Assembly: GCF_023065955.2 (NCBI RefSeq)
Contig: NW_026622985.1
Location: 72,281,931 to 72,345,930 of the forward strand
Direction: 5' to 3'
From: Ursus arctos
Taxonomy: Eukaryota; Chordata; Mammalia; Carnivora; Ursidae
DNA: 64,000 bases
Position numbers and translations under genes: made by a program. Positions 1-11,719 of the stretch are shown here, one piece after another. The notes below the pieces were generated by a model, which worked only from the letters and a program-made list of their open reading frames with translations, searched no databases and was not told the DNA's origin. The stretch's first letter is position 1, and every line of letters starts with the position of its first letter.

Positions 1-469
1 TACAATATTTATTGAAGCGTCTGTATTAGGAAAGAGTTTCAGAGGTAAGCCACTTTCTAGAAACTATGAGGCTCTAATTGGGACTCTGTATTAGGGGGAA
101 ACCTGTTAAGCCCAATAAGTAAGACCCTTTTCATGGGGAGAGAGAAAGTTTTCAAATGGAGAGGCCTTAAAAAGAGGATATTTATGGGGCATAGACATTA
201 ATTTATGAACAAGTGAGTCTGCTGAGATATAGTTACAAATATAGGTAAGGTATAGGTATAGATGTCCTAATTCCCTTCCCTGAAAGAGCCAAGAAGCAGT
301 AACATTAGAGAAGAAAAGAACACACTCAAATGTAACTCTGGCCACACACACTTTCAAATCTCCTACTGTTGTTCCCCTGATAATTAGTATTCTCATCTAC
401 CAGGTCTCAGTGATGTGGTCAGTATCTCCCCACTCTAGGTGTAACTCCTATCTCAGAGTGGTTGTGTTT

Positions 470-470
<1 letters not shown>
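1..470. other. Unassigned AT-rich sequence
   Basis: No repeat family, splice-site-bounded exon or RNA gene was recognised here. A short open stretch on the minus strand (106-396) has no domain or low-complexity signature and no sign of coding selection. Confidence 0.5.
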
Positions 471-511
<41 letters not shown>

Positions 512-512
512 T
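471..512. repeat. (TTG)n trinucleotide microsatellite
   Basis: About 14 uninterrupted TTG/GTT units are visible directly. Read on the minus strand they give an apparent polyglutamine run of 13 residues, which is a by-product of the array and not evidence of a gene. Confidence 0.95.
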
Positions 513-1552
513 CCCCCTATAACCTGTGCAGCATGACTGTCTTCTCTTTTTTCTACATAATTTCCTCCTGTCACTTTGCTCTGGGGTATTATCCCAGAAA
601 CCAGCCTGGCTGGTTTCAAATGCTTATTTCCCTACTTACCATTAATATTGGGGTTTATAAAAATCCTAATTTTTAAAGTATATTTTATGGGTACATAGTA
701 GGTTAAGGGATTTGTTCTCCTTTGGTTAGTTTATTTCTGGAGCGATAAATAGAGAGATTTGAATTTTAATGTTTTCCATTAAATTGTAAGGGATTTCTTT
801 ATATTTTCACATATGAGTTGAAGATCTTCCAGTTTCTTTACCATTCTATTTAAAAAGCTATTTTCCCACATCTCTTTAAATTTAAAAATATTTTCTGAAG
901 TCTCTACAATAAATCTGTTTTATTTAAAGACATTTTCCTTCAATAGGAAGGTACCCACCTTGTCCTTGCAGTCAGTGAAAGTATCTTATTTTGGAGATGG
1001 GTTTTGTTTCTTTTCTTTCTTTCTTTCTTTTTAAAAATTCAGTTATAGAGGCATACCAAAGGCACGAAGAACTGCATTAACTTTTAATGGTTGCTCTTTC
1101 CTTGGTGGCAAAGGGCACCAGGAAGGCTCTAACATAAGTACAAATAACCAAGTAATAGATGAACTTTCTGAATTTGCCCCATAAAGTCATATTCAAAGTA
1201 TGAAGTATTGAAATGTGTAATTATTTTGTTCATATGCTCTGTTATTTTTCTTGGTTCAGGTCATATTTATTTTGCATTCATACATATGATTTCTCTCATC
1301 AGTCTATAGTAGACATTTGAATATAAATTATTGCATATTGACCATGGCTTGTTAAAAGCTCTAATTCAGCACAGTTTTTCCTTTCCAAGTATATTTAGTC
1401 TGTGACTGGTAAGTGGTTTCTCAGTTTTCCATTTATTGTAATTCATTGTATTTAATAATTTTTTTGCTTCTCAGTCAATTGTATATCAACCAAAAACACA
1501 TTTTGTATTAAAAGTACATAGCAATTTTCACAGTTTAAAAATATTTAGAATA
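513..1552. other. Unassigned AT-rich sequence with a small TTTC tract
   Basis: A pyrimidine run of TTTC units lies near 1009-1031. No interspersed repeat or gene was recognised in the rest. It ends at the target site of the SINE that follows. Confidence 0.45.
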
Positions 1553-1569
1553 AGAATTTACACTGTTAT

Positions 1570-1770
1570 GGGGCGCCTGGGTGGCACAGCGGTTAGGCGT
1601 CTGCCTTCGGCTCAGGGCGTGATCCCGGCGATCTGGGATCGAGCCCCACATCAGGTTCCTCCGGTGGGAGCCTGCTTCTTCCTCTCCCGCTCCCACTGCT
1701 TGTGTTCCCTCTCTCGCTAGCTGTCTCTATCTCTGTCGAATAAATAAATAAAATCTTAAAAAAAAAAAAA
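1570..1770 (+). mobile_element. tRNA-Lys-derived carnivore SINE, young subfamily
   Basis: The element opens GGGGCGCCTGGGTGGCACAG and contains a tRNA-like B-box region (GGGATCGAGCCCC). It then has the CT-rich section typical of the younger caniform subfamily, an AATAAATAAAATCTT end and a poly(A) tail. It is bracketed by a perfect 17-bp target-site duplication (1553-1569 and 1771-1787, beginning AGAATTTACACTG). The long exact duplication indicates L1-machinery retroposition and a fairly recent insertion. It is non-coding. Confidence 0.95.
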
Positions 1771-1853
1771 AGAATTTACACTGTTATAATAAGATAGTAT
1801 AAAAATTTTACCCTCAACATCTACTCCATTCAAGTTATCAAGAAGCCCAAACA

Positions 1854-1880
1854 TTTTTTGTTTTGTTTTGTTTTGTTTTT
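1854..1880. repeat. (TTTTG)n microsatellite
   Basis: Pentanucleotide TTTTG units run directly up to the target site of the next SINE. Confidence 0.85.
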
Positions 1881-1895
1881 AAAGCCATGATTAAG

Positions 1896-2079
1896 GTCAC
1901 CTGGGTGGCTCAGTCGGTTAAACATCTGACTTTGGCTCAGGTCATGATCTCAGGGTCCTGGGATTGAGCCTTGTATCTAGCTCCTTGCTCAGCAGGGAGT
2001 CTGTTTGTCCCCTCCTCCAGCTCCCTTCCCATGCTCTCTTTCTCTCAAATAAATTAATAGAATCTTTAATTTAAAAAAT
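1896..2079 (+). mobile_element. tRNA-Lys-derived carnivore SINE, older subfamily
   Basis: A diverged head (CACCTGGGTGGCTCAGTCGG) is followed by CTCAGGTCATGATCTCAGG and the TCTCTCAAATAAAT tail region. An exact 12-bp target-site duplication (GCCATGATTAAG) flanks it at 1884-1895 and 2080-2091. The inner sequence follows the general carnivore subfamily and not the TGTGTTCCCTCTCTCGCTGG type of its neighbour 125 bp upstream. Confidence 0.92.
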
Positions 2080-2091
2080 GCCATGATTAAG

Positions 2092-2925
2092 TCTTAAAAT
2101 GTGTATAATTTTCTTGGGGAGAGCTTAATTATTTAATAACACTAATAAAATATTATAAATTGTTATATAACATTGCATTTTTCCCAGTTCTTATCTATTC
2201 TCTAGATGGAATAGTATAATTTTTAAATGATATAATCAACTGTTTGTTCCAAAGCATCAAGTATTTTCCAGAAATTTTAACATAAGCTTGCAAACAGATT
2301 GACTGAATGTTTCCTAGAATGAAAGCATAGAAATCAATATCTTAAATATGGTAATTTTATAAATTAACCAAAAAATCTGAGAGTAATCAGATTTTTTACG
2401 TAGCTTTTTGGGTCTATTATAGATAGCATGGCATATTTGAGTTGAATGTCTCTGTTAGATCTTACATAGAAATATACTCTATCTCTACCCCTAACTTAGT
2501 ACTTACTAATAAAAGATAATTGAAAATACTGAGAATGCATAAGATACATTTTGAAGAAGTTTTTACAATTAAAACTTTGAAATAAAGTATCTTATATCAC
2601 ATTGGTTGATTATTAGCAAAGTAGGGACCTTATTATAAATATAAATAATAATTCAACTATTCATATTTTGGTTATCATGCCTCCTTTATGTGAATTAAAA
2701 GTGATAGAATATATTTGAATCTCATGATTTTATGATGCAGGACAAATTAAAATTCCATAATAACTTATATGGCACAATACGTAATTGTAGAAAACTGAAA
2801 TCTTTAAGAGACCTAATATTTACAACATTTAACATTCTAACAGTCTTCTACTCCATTGTATAAACTAATATCAACATTTTTTCAAAAGTAAAGCAAGACT
2901 TTTAGTTTTAGTTCTGCCATGTAAA
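2092..2925. other. Unassigned AT-rich sequence
   Basis: Very AT-rich with no recognised repeat, exon or RNA gene. Confidence 0.4.
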
Positions 2926-4610
2926 GAACTTACAAATAGTCTTTCTTGCCTTACAAGGAAAAGCTGGACAGACTGAAAAGATAAAATATTTTTTTATAGA
3001 AATTAGTTTTCAAGGGAAATTGTCATGCTATAATCTAGGAAGACAGGCAAATTCAGAGTCATAGCCAAAATTTGGAGCAGAGAATAGTGGAACCATAAAC
3101 TGGGAGGGGACACTTTAATATAATTTTGAGAAATTGCTGGAGGCTGAATGTGAACTAGCATAAATTATGAAACTTGAGTCTTAGGCAGCTTCTTATACTT
3201 CTGTGGGATTTAACTCTAAGAACCCTACCAGGTTCTCAAGTAAAGATTTAAGAAAGGACCCCTCAGAAGGACCTTCTGAGTAATCCTTACGAAAAACACA
3301 CAAAACCCTGTCTATAATAAAGGCAGGAAGGGCTTTTTTTTTTTTTAAAGATTGTATTTATTTGACAGAGAGACAGCCAGCGAGAGAGGGAACACAAGCA
3401 GGGGGAGTGGGAGAGGAAGAAGCAGGCTCCCAGCAGAGGAGCCTGATGTCGGGCTCGATGCTAGAACGCTGGGATCATGCCCTGAGCCTAAGGCAGACGC
3501 TTAACGACTGAGCCACCCAGGTGCCCCAAGGAAGGGCATTTTGAACTTCAGCCCCCTCTAACTTTCCTGTATCACTGACGTGGGGGGCAACTGTACGAGG
3601 GAAGGAACATTTATGAAGGTGACAGGCCAGAGACACAGGCCTACCAGAGGACTGGGATTTAATTAGAAGATTATAGAACACATATCATTCCTCAAACCTG
3701 ACCATTATACCAGAGGTTTTCCAGTATAATAACAGTGAATTACAGCTGAAAGAGATGTAAGACACAGGATTTCTCTGAGTAGTAACAGAGGCCAAATGTC
3801 AATGGGGAGACAAAACAAGAGTACTAGAATAATTTCAAGTTCCGACACTTAGAGCTGCAATAAGTAAATAACATAAGTAACAATACAAACATAACAAAAG
3901 TAACAATGGACTAGAAGTTACCAAAATTAATAACAAACACCAAATATAGATTTTAAAGACTCAAAGGACATCATGCAGAACAAATAATGACAACAACAAT
4001 AACAAAAACTACATCTAGGCTGGCTATATTTTAACTGCAGGAAACCAAACACTGAGAGACAATTTTTGAAAAAGAATGATGGAGGAACGGTGGACATTTT
4101 GTCAGAAAGCGTGCAAGAAATAAAAGAGCAGAGTATTTAGAATTTTAGAAAGAAAAGTAACAACTGATGCAGAGTTCTTTATCTAGAAAATTTATCTTCA
4201 AAAGTAAAAGAGGAAGACTTTCTCCGACAAGGACAAACTGAGAGAATTCATTGTCAATAGATCTGCTCTACAAAAAAACTTAAAAAGCTTTTCTTCAGGC
4301 AGAAGTTGATACAGATCAGAGACCTGAACCTAACAACGAAAGAAAGAGAGTCCTAGAAGGAATAAATGAAGATAAATTAAAATCTTTAATTTTTCTTTTT
4401 CTTGATAATCTATAAAATAACAGCTCTTTGAAAGTAACAGAAGTATCAATGTACGTAGTGATCATGTCATATGGGTAAGTGAGATGAATAATAGAAATGT
4501 CACAAGGGATAGAAGAATGGAAATATGGGCATGCTGTAAATTTACCTAGAGAGCACATGAAAAGGAATAATGTTATTTAGTAGTGGGATTATCTTACACC
4601 ATAACTATGT
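2926..4610 (+). mobile_element. Old L1 relic, 5' part and ORF1 tail
   Basis: Text from about 2926 resembles the 5' region of old mammalian L1 (L1M) subfamilies. From about 3990 to 4310 it resembles the end of L1 ORF1: a degenerate stretch ending near GAGAATTCATTGTCAATAG and CTTCAGGCAGAAG corresponds to the ORF1p C-terminal domain. Frames are broken by stops and indels. A younger SINE (3334-3528) interrupts it. It joins an ORF2 remnant from 4611 with most of ORF2 missing. The 5' boundary is a guess. Confidence 0.5.
3334..3528 (-). mobile_element. tRNA-Lys-derived carnivore SINE, young subfamily
   Basis: On the plus strand it reads poly(T), AAAGATTGTATTTATTTGAC, the GA-rich section, then GCCACCCAGGTGCCCC, so the element lies on the minus strand. 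A 9-bp target-site duplication (AGGAAGGGC) is at 3325-3333 and 3529-3537. It interrupts the older L1 relic. Confidence 0.93.
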
Positions 4611-7537
4611 GGGATTATTTCTGGTATGCAAGACTAGTGAAACATTAAAAAATCAATCAATAAAATCCACCGTATCAAAAAAAAAAAAAAAAGAAACCTC
4701 ATATGCTCATATCAATTGATGGTAAAAACATTAGACAAAATTGAACACCAATTTATGACAAGAATGTTCATTAAGCTACATATATAAGGGAACTTCTGCC
4801 ATGTCATAAAGAATATCTACAAACATCTTATAGCTAACATCATATTGAATAATGAGAAACCAGAAGTTTACTCTTGAGAGCAGGGATAAGGAAGAAATAA
4901 CCTTTCTCATCATACCTATTTAGTATCATACTAGAAATCCTAGTTAGTGAAATAAGACAAATAAGGGAAGATAAATGTATAGATTGGAATGAAAAAAAAC
5001 TGGTTTTGTTTGTACATGGCATGATCGTTTATATAGAAAATTCCAAAAACCTGACAAAAAATTCCTGGAACTAATAAGTGAGTGTAACAAGGTCAAAAGA
5101 TAGAAAGTAATATAAAAAATAATGCTTTTCTATATGCCAGCAATTGGAAATTGGAATTAAAAAAATATGTGAAGTAGCATGAAATAAAATGGAACCCTCA
5201 GATGTAAATCTAACAAAATAAGTGTGGAGCCTACATGGGAAACTATAATACAATGATACAAATTCAAAGATGTTCCAAATAAATGGAGATACATTTGTGT
5301 CCATGGATTGGATGATGCAGTATTATTTTCATGTCAGTTCTTCTCAACTTGATCTATAGATTCAATACAATACCAGTCAGAAACTCAGAAAATTATTTTA
5401 TGGATATCAATAACCTGCTTCTAAAGTTCGTATGGAAAGCTGAGGGACCTAGAATAGTTAACAAACACTAAAGAAGAAAAAAAAAACTGGAGTATTTGAC
5501 CTACCTAATTTCAAGGTTTTCTCTGAGTTTATGTGCAGTGGTGAAAAAATAGAAATGGGATATTGGAACAAATTAGGAAGTCCATACTTAAACTGAAATT
5601 ATAGTCAGCTATTTTTCACCAAAGGAACAATGGCAATTCAATGAAGAAAGGCTGGCTTTTATCATTTAATCATTTTTATCATTTGATCATTCTGAAGCAA
5701 TTGGACATTCACTGATCTGGGCACAGATATTACAACTTACACAGAAGTTAATTCAAAATGGATCATAGATCTAAGTGTAAAATGAAAAGCTATATTGTTT
5801 TTTAATAAAACAAAAAATGACAAGACCTGGATCTGATAGATATTAGATACAACAATGATAGAATTTTCTGTGAAAGAAAAAATAATGAGAAGATAGACTT
5901 TCTCTATATTCCAAATTTCTGCAATTCAGAAGTTGCTATAAGAAGAATGAAAGACACATCACACAACTAGGAGAAAATGTTTGCAAAACATATATCTGAC
6001 AAAGAACTTGATCCAAAATACACAATTCTTAATATAAATAGTAAAAAAAATAAATAAATAAAAATAAAAGCTGGCCAAAGATTAGAATAGACACCTAAAT
6101 AAGGAACATATACAAATGCTAAATAAGCATATAAAAAGTTGCACATCATTTGTCTTAAGGTAATTGAAAATTAAAACAAAAATGAGACATTATAATATAC
6201 CTATCACAATGGCAAAAAAACAAAAATATTATCAACTACTGGCATTTACACCGAGGAACAGAAACCTATTCATAGGAATTGCAAAATGGTACAACCACTT
6301 TAGAAAATGATTTGACACTTTTTCCAAAGTTAAACATAGTTTTACCACACAATCCAGTCATTGTGCTTGTAAGTTTTTATGCAACTGTTTTAAAAATTAT
6401 TTCCATGCAAGAATTTGCATATGGATTTATTAGCAGCTTTATTCATAATCACACACAATTGAAACTGTAAAGAGGTCGTTCATAAGGTGAATGTATAGAT
6501 AAACTGCAGTACATCCATACAGTAGTGTATTTAACATTGTAAAACCACTATGCTGCCTAACAATGAAGGATATGGGTGAATCTTAAAGACATAATGCTAA
6601 GTGAAAGCAGTATGTCTAAAACCACTATATACACTGAAAGGCATTCTGGAGGAGGAAAACCATAGACACGTAAAATTATCAGTGGTGATCAGGGGTTTGA
6701 GATTGGGAGAGTATTGAGTAGGTGAAACAAAAGAGATTTTATAGGCTGGTGAAACTATTCTGTACTATACTGTAATAGTGAGAGCAAGCTGTGAAGCATT
6801 TGCCAAATTCCATGACCTTTACAGCACAAAAATTAAACCTTACCATTTGCAAATTTAAACATGCATTGAGGAATCTCAGGGTGGGATGCAAAATGTGAAA
6901 AAGACTAAATGTATTACAAATGTATGAGTGAGTTGGAAGAAAAGGTACTGGCCTAAATAACCTTGGAAATGTGTGGACATTATAAAACCAAAGGCGAAAA
7001 TGATTGTGTTTGGCACTGTATTCTAGTTGACAAAGTTGTTTCCCACGGGAATTAAACAGTTATGTCAGATGATGAGGGCCAAATTTCTTACATTTAGAGT
7101 TTGAGGTTACAGATATGCAAATGAAGGGGGTTAGAATGATCATTGTGGTAATGGATTAGGGCTAGAGATATCATTAAGCACTAATGTTTCGATTAATATA
7201 GATACAGATTTTTACATATAGGAATATTTATACATACATTTTTATATCCAGGTTATTATACATACATTCAGATTCTTTGGCTCTGTCAGTTTAGAAGGCC
7301 TAGAAGAAACCGCTACCTTCTCTTCCATGCTCAGTTTAAAGTTGTATTTAAAAGACTTCTCTCTGAAATGTTTCTTATATTTAGCAATTTTTAAGTTCAG
7401 CCTGGCTCCCTTTTGCAGGAATGGAGCTCCATTATATATGATGTAATAATAGACATGCCGAGCTATTTCCACATGGAATTGTGGTCTGTGTAGAATGATC
7501 AACTATGTTTGATAAAGAATCAAATATAAGTTCTAGA

Positions 7538-7540
<3 letters not shown>
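4611..7540 (+). mobile_element. Old L1 relic, ORF2 C-terminal part and 3' UTR
   Basis: L1 ORF2 similarity starts at GGGATTATTTCTGGTATGCA (4611) and continues through the reverse transcriptase and C-terminal regions to about 6150. The 3' end of L1 follows, then a long 3' UTR running to about 7535. The reverse transcriptase catalytic box is destroyed: the position of the Phe-Ala-Asp-Asp motif reads Phe-Val-His-Gly (5009-5020). Many stops and frameshifts are present. The 3' end abuts a (TAA)n array. It is dead and ancient; the exact subfamily is not resolved. Confidence 0.75.

Positions 7541-7582
<42 letters not shown>
7541..7582. repeat. (TAA)14 microsatellite at an L1 3' end
   Basis: Fourteen uninterrupted TAA units are visible. 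Their place directly after the L1 3' UTR suggests that they grew from the element's A-rich tail. Confidence 0.93.
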
Positions 7583-7584
<2 letters not shown>

Positions 7585-8998
7585 GGAATATGTTCTCAAA
7601 ATGAAGTGGGAATTTGGGTAGATAAGCAAGAAATACCCACTATTTTTTAAAGCACTGTCTACCTTGCCATTTAGAGTCATGCCACAGTTACCTAATGAAG
7701 GGAGAACATATATAAATAATTATTAAAGATAATATAATAATTGGACACTGGCATAATGGCCAGTTAGGTGCTGACTTATTACCCCATCCTGCCTCTTCTT
7801 AAAGAAGAGATACTCTCATTTGCTTCATGGGAAATTTTTTAGAGTTGACAATGTTACTATTACTATTACTGATACTACTACTGCTAATACTATAATTATT
7901 ATTATTTCCTATAAACATAATGTTCACCTCTTAGTAAGTAATAATGTTTCATTCAGAATTAGAATCTATAAATCTCATTGGGACGGTTTTCACAAGAATC
8001 TATATTCAATCTCTCGAATTAATCATGGGGAGTCTAATTAAAATGACTAGTCGAGATAAGCACAATAGAATTTCTAAAAAGAATCCTAAAGGAACAAGTT
8101 CCCCTGGAGCTACAGGATACAATTTCAGATTCTCTCTTTATATTAAAATACAAAAGAGATCATATACAATAGTGTTGCAAATTATCCACATTTTTTATCC
8201 CTTTTATTAAAGACTTGAAAAGCAAATCAGTTTTTTTAAAAAAACCAAACAATAATTTTTATGCTGCGTATCATAGACTGTTTCTTGGAGATAATATTTT
8301 GATTCAATTATGTCTGCAAGCACCATAATTTCTATTGATGAACATGGATTGACATAGTTGTTTAAGCCTATAATGAACTAAATGTTATACAGAATACAAT
8401 TTTCCTCTTCATTTACCTTAATTTATTCTAGTTGTAAATGCCATTGACTTCCATGATTACAGAATAAATCTCACTGTAGGATCAATTACTACAGTTTAGA
8501 ATGAAACTTGAGTTGTTTTGTAATTATATCCACTGGGTATTCTATTTTAATTTAAAATAGCTTTTGCAAAAATACTGGAGCCTTAATGAATGACACACAG
8601 GATTAAATGTAAGCCTTTTAACATGTAATTATTAAAATTATTATAGTGCTGCTTTTCTTTATATCTGGTTAATTTCATCAGTGTCTAAAACTATACACCT
8701 AAACAGATGTTTTCTGGCTTTAATATATAATTTATCTATTTGAAGTTAGAAACTTGGTTTCTCAAAATTTAAAATGTTTATTTTTGTACTTCTGAATTTT
8801 TGATGACTTTTTCTTTTTTGTGAGAAAGACTAAGAATACCATTTAATAAATTTTGTCATCATTAAGTATGACCAAAATGATGTACTCTTTAAAATAAAGG
8901 TGAGTAATTTAAACATCAAGTCAATTTTAAAGAAAGAGCATTAAATATCTCTTTTACTTAATATATATGTGAAACTAAAACTATGTACTCTCTTGAAT
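7583..8998. other. Unassigned AT-rich sequence
   Basis: An ATT/ACT-rich simple stretch lies at about 7853-7906. No transposon, exon or RNA gene was recognised in the rest, including the low-repeat piece 8210-8960. Confidence 0.4.
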
Positions 8999-9302
8999 CA
9001 GTGGTTCTCAAACTTAACGGTTTTGAAATACTTTTATCTTCTAGAAAAAATATTCTGGACCATAAAGAACTTGGTTTATGAATTTTATACACACACACAC
9101 ACATATTTATATACATACATATTTATCATATTGGAAATTAAAACCGTTTTTGAAGTGAGAAAAAATACACATGCATACATTTTAGTAGTTGGCAGAGCAG
9201 GGGCCTAATCACATTGTCCTGTAATTTGTGGAAAACTCTACTGTTCACTTATGAGTAATCCCCATACCTATGTAATCCCCATACCTAAGTTGAAAACCTC
9301 TG
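8999..9302. mobile_element. Non-autonomous hAT (Charlie-type) DNA transposon
   Basis: The left end CAGTGGTTCTCAAACTTA (8999-9016) is matched by an inverted right end, TAAGTTGAAAACCTCTG, finishing at 9302. These are the terminal inverted repeats of mammalian hAT-Charlie elements. The 8-bp flanks match at only 4 of 8 positions, as expected for an old insertion. Inside are a short CA run (about 9091-9103) and a 17-bp tandem duplication of GTAATCCCCATACCTA. There is no transposase. The family name is not resolved. Confidence 0.75.
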
Positions 9303-10084
9303 CTTTACATTAATGTAAACAGTCATGCCATTAGACTCTAATTTAAATTTAAATATGAATACTATGTTTCTATTCATTGTGATAGACTGTAATATACCTA
9401 TGAAATGATATATTTTATGGCATTTCAAGTAGCATTTCTTTTTATAATAGCTCTAAGAGAATGATTCATCGGTTTTAAATTACTTGTTTTATTTGATTGC
9501 ATGAATGTAATTGAATCAAAATTATGGAAAATAGGTGCTTAAGAAGGGGAGGAGTAGCTTTTGTATAAAAAAGAATAGCTATGTATTTCCCAGAAATTTA
9601 TACCTCAAGCCCAGTTTCTAAACAAAGATTTTAAATGCTACCATGATTATTGGTTTCTCTTATATAGCTCCAAAACTCCAGTTCATGTCTACAGGTGTTT
9701 GTTGACAGATAATCTATGTAAGTGTTTCTTTTTAGCAAATAAAAAAGCCTCCCTATTTTAAGTGTGATTATTAATTTTCTATTTAAAATATATGAAATGC
9801 TGTTAATTATTAGTTCGCAGGATAAACTACTAAATAGTTTTTGGGCTAGCAGAAAAGATAAAACAATTTAATATAGTTTAAGATAGAAAAAAATGGAGAT
9901 GTAGAAGAAAGTTGTCATTATATACTAATAAGGAAGAAGAAAAATTACATATCATACTGCATATAAGAAAAATAATTTTTTATCAATGATATCTTAAATA
10001 ATTGCTACTAGTTAAGAATAGAATATACTAAAGTCTTGACTGCTGGAAAGTCAGAATTACCAAGCTTATTGATATTAAGGATTA
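9303..10084. other. Unassigned AT-rich sequence
   Basis: No recognisable repeat or gene signal. Confidence 0.4.
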
Positions 10085-10280
10085 AAAAGAAAATGCATTA
10101 TAGAAAGGGAGTGCAGAGATTATGAGAACATTTAAAAGGGACCTAATGAACTAGTCTCAGTGACAACTGGGCAGTCATAGGAAGTAATGTTTCAAATAGA
10201 ATCTGAGAGATGATGAGTAAACACTGGCCAGCACACAGCTGGAAGGGTCTGTCTGAAAAAGGAAAAAGCTGATGTCAGAG
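10085..10280 (-). mobile_element. Probable L2 LINE fragment
   Basis: A degenerate text with blocks such as GAATCTGAGAGATGATGAGTA resembles the reverse complement of the L2 3' region. It has no flanking duplication, as usual for such old elements. Assigned by recall only. Confidence 0.45.
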
Positions 10281-10460
10281 GGTATTCACAAAACCAAAGT
10301 TGATTCACAATGTCTAGAGTGAAATGAGTTTAGAGAGAGTGATATGAGATGATTCTGCACATGAGAACATACCAGATTCCAAAGGGGTGTTACATTCTGC
10401 ATCTCTCTCTCTGGGTCTAACTCTGTAGTAGAATCATGTAATACATTTCCCCTCCCCTCC

Positions 10461-10470
10461 ACACACACAC

Positions 10471-10516
<46 letters not shown>

Positions 10517-10544
10517 ATACTCCTATATATATATATATATATAT
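10461..10544. repeat. Compound (CA)6 (TG)21 ... (TA)10 microsatellite
   Basis: A run of CA units (10461-10472) turns directly into a run of TG units (to 10515). After the 9-bp spacer CATACTCCT comes a TA run (10525-10544). The CA and TG halves are complementary, so single strands can fold into a hairpin. Alternating CA/TG and TA tracts are length-variable in mammals. Confidence 0.95.
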
Positions 10545-11719
10545 GGTTATTTTGAGTGTTAAGGAGGGTATTAACAATTAATTAAAGACGTTGCGTGCAA
10601 ACGAGGACTATCTTAACCATATTATTGCTATTGTCATTGTTATCGTGATTATTATTTTTACTATGCCCATAGTCTTAATTCAATTGGAATTTACAGGCTT
10701 TTGGGGGAGTAAGATATTTATTGGGAAATTAGGAAAGAAAGATATTTTGGCTAAAGAATTGAAATATATTTTAGTTAAAAATTATAATGTAAAAAATACT
10801 AAATCCTTGGTAATTTCATCACTTTGCTATTTTCCCAGAAAGTTGGCCTTTCCTTTTTAAAGACTGGACAAAGTAATCTACTTTTTATTCATGAATTGCT
10901 AAAATGGCATATTTTTCAAAGTTGCTCTTACCCTTTGCTTCCACTTCTGACATACACATATTACAAACCTGCTTAATACAATATTTATATTTGTAATTAT
11001 CCAGGTTGATCTTTTACTCTAAACAGAAATAGATAAAAATAAAATGGTAACACATGCTTTCATTGCCTTTGAATAAATGTCAAGGAGACCTAAACAACTA
11101 CCAGGGCGTTTTCCCTTGTAAGAGCAATCATCGTAGAGCTGTGAAATTGTGATTCTCTTGTTCCTAGTTTATATTTATTTCCTTGGTAATATATTATTGG
11201 CTGAAGTTATTTGTCAATCGTGAGCCTTGCCACTAGGAAAGCAATAAAATGCTTTATTCTTTCCATTAAAAAAAGATGATGGAAATGTCTATCACATAAA
11301 TAAAAGAGATAAAATGAAGCAATTTAAAATATAATCCCCATGAAACATTAGTGTTAAGTGGTGAAGTAAGGACTTCTGCAAATTCTCTCCTTCATAAAAG
11401 CAATGATAAAACTGATGAAATAAAATGTCAGAATCAACTTCTTCAGAACTCTGGAAATTAGCCAAAGATTTACAGCAGTTCAGGGAGTGTTTATTCAAAT
11501 AGGGAGTGGTGGGAGGCTGAGTTTTGATAAGAACTGAGAGCTTTGTGATGTCTTAATTTGCTTATTCATACATCACCCTGTCCAGCCTAATAGACTTAAA
11601 AACCAATGGCTACAATCATGATAAAGCCAATAGCTCTGGGAGCCACCAGAGGAGACAGTGAGATTATAGCTCTCTCAAAATCTTATTCCTAAGAATTGTT
11701 ACTTTTTTTTTTTTTTAAC
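10545..11719. other. Unassigned AT-rich sequence
   Basis: No gene or repeat family was recognised. A T-tract of 14 lies at about 11703-11716, just before the L1 relic. Short open stretches here show no domain features. Confidence 0.4.

Noticed and set aside
419..619. Minus-strand frame with a run of 13 glutamines, resembling a polyglutamine protein
   Set aside because: It is the (TTG)n microsatellite read on the other strand. There is no domain on either side, and the frame is only 66 codons.
1590..1640. tRNA-like A and B box sequences suggesting a tRNA gene
   Set aside because: They belong to the tRNA-derived head of the SINE. The cloverleaf is not intact and the element carries a retroposon tail. 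The same applies to the other 12 copies.
7541..7582. Regularly repeated short units considered as a CRISPR-like array
   Set aside because: There are no spacers. It and all other arrays here are simple tandem microsatellites.
9061..9130. CA/TA-rich tract considered as a separate microsatellite locus or promoter TATA region
   Set aside because: It lies inside the hAT element, is short and interrupted, and has no transcription-start context.
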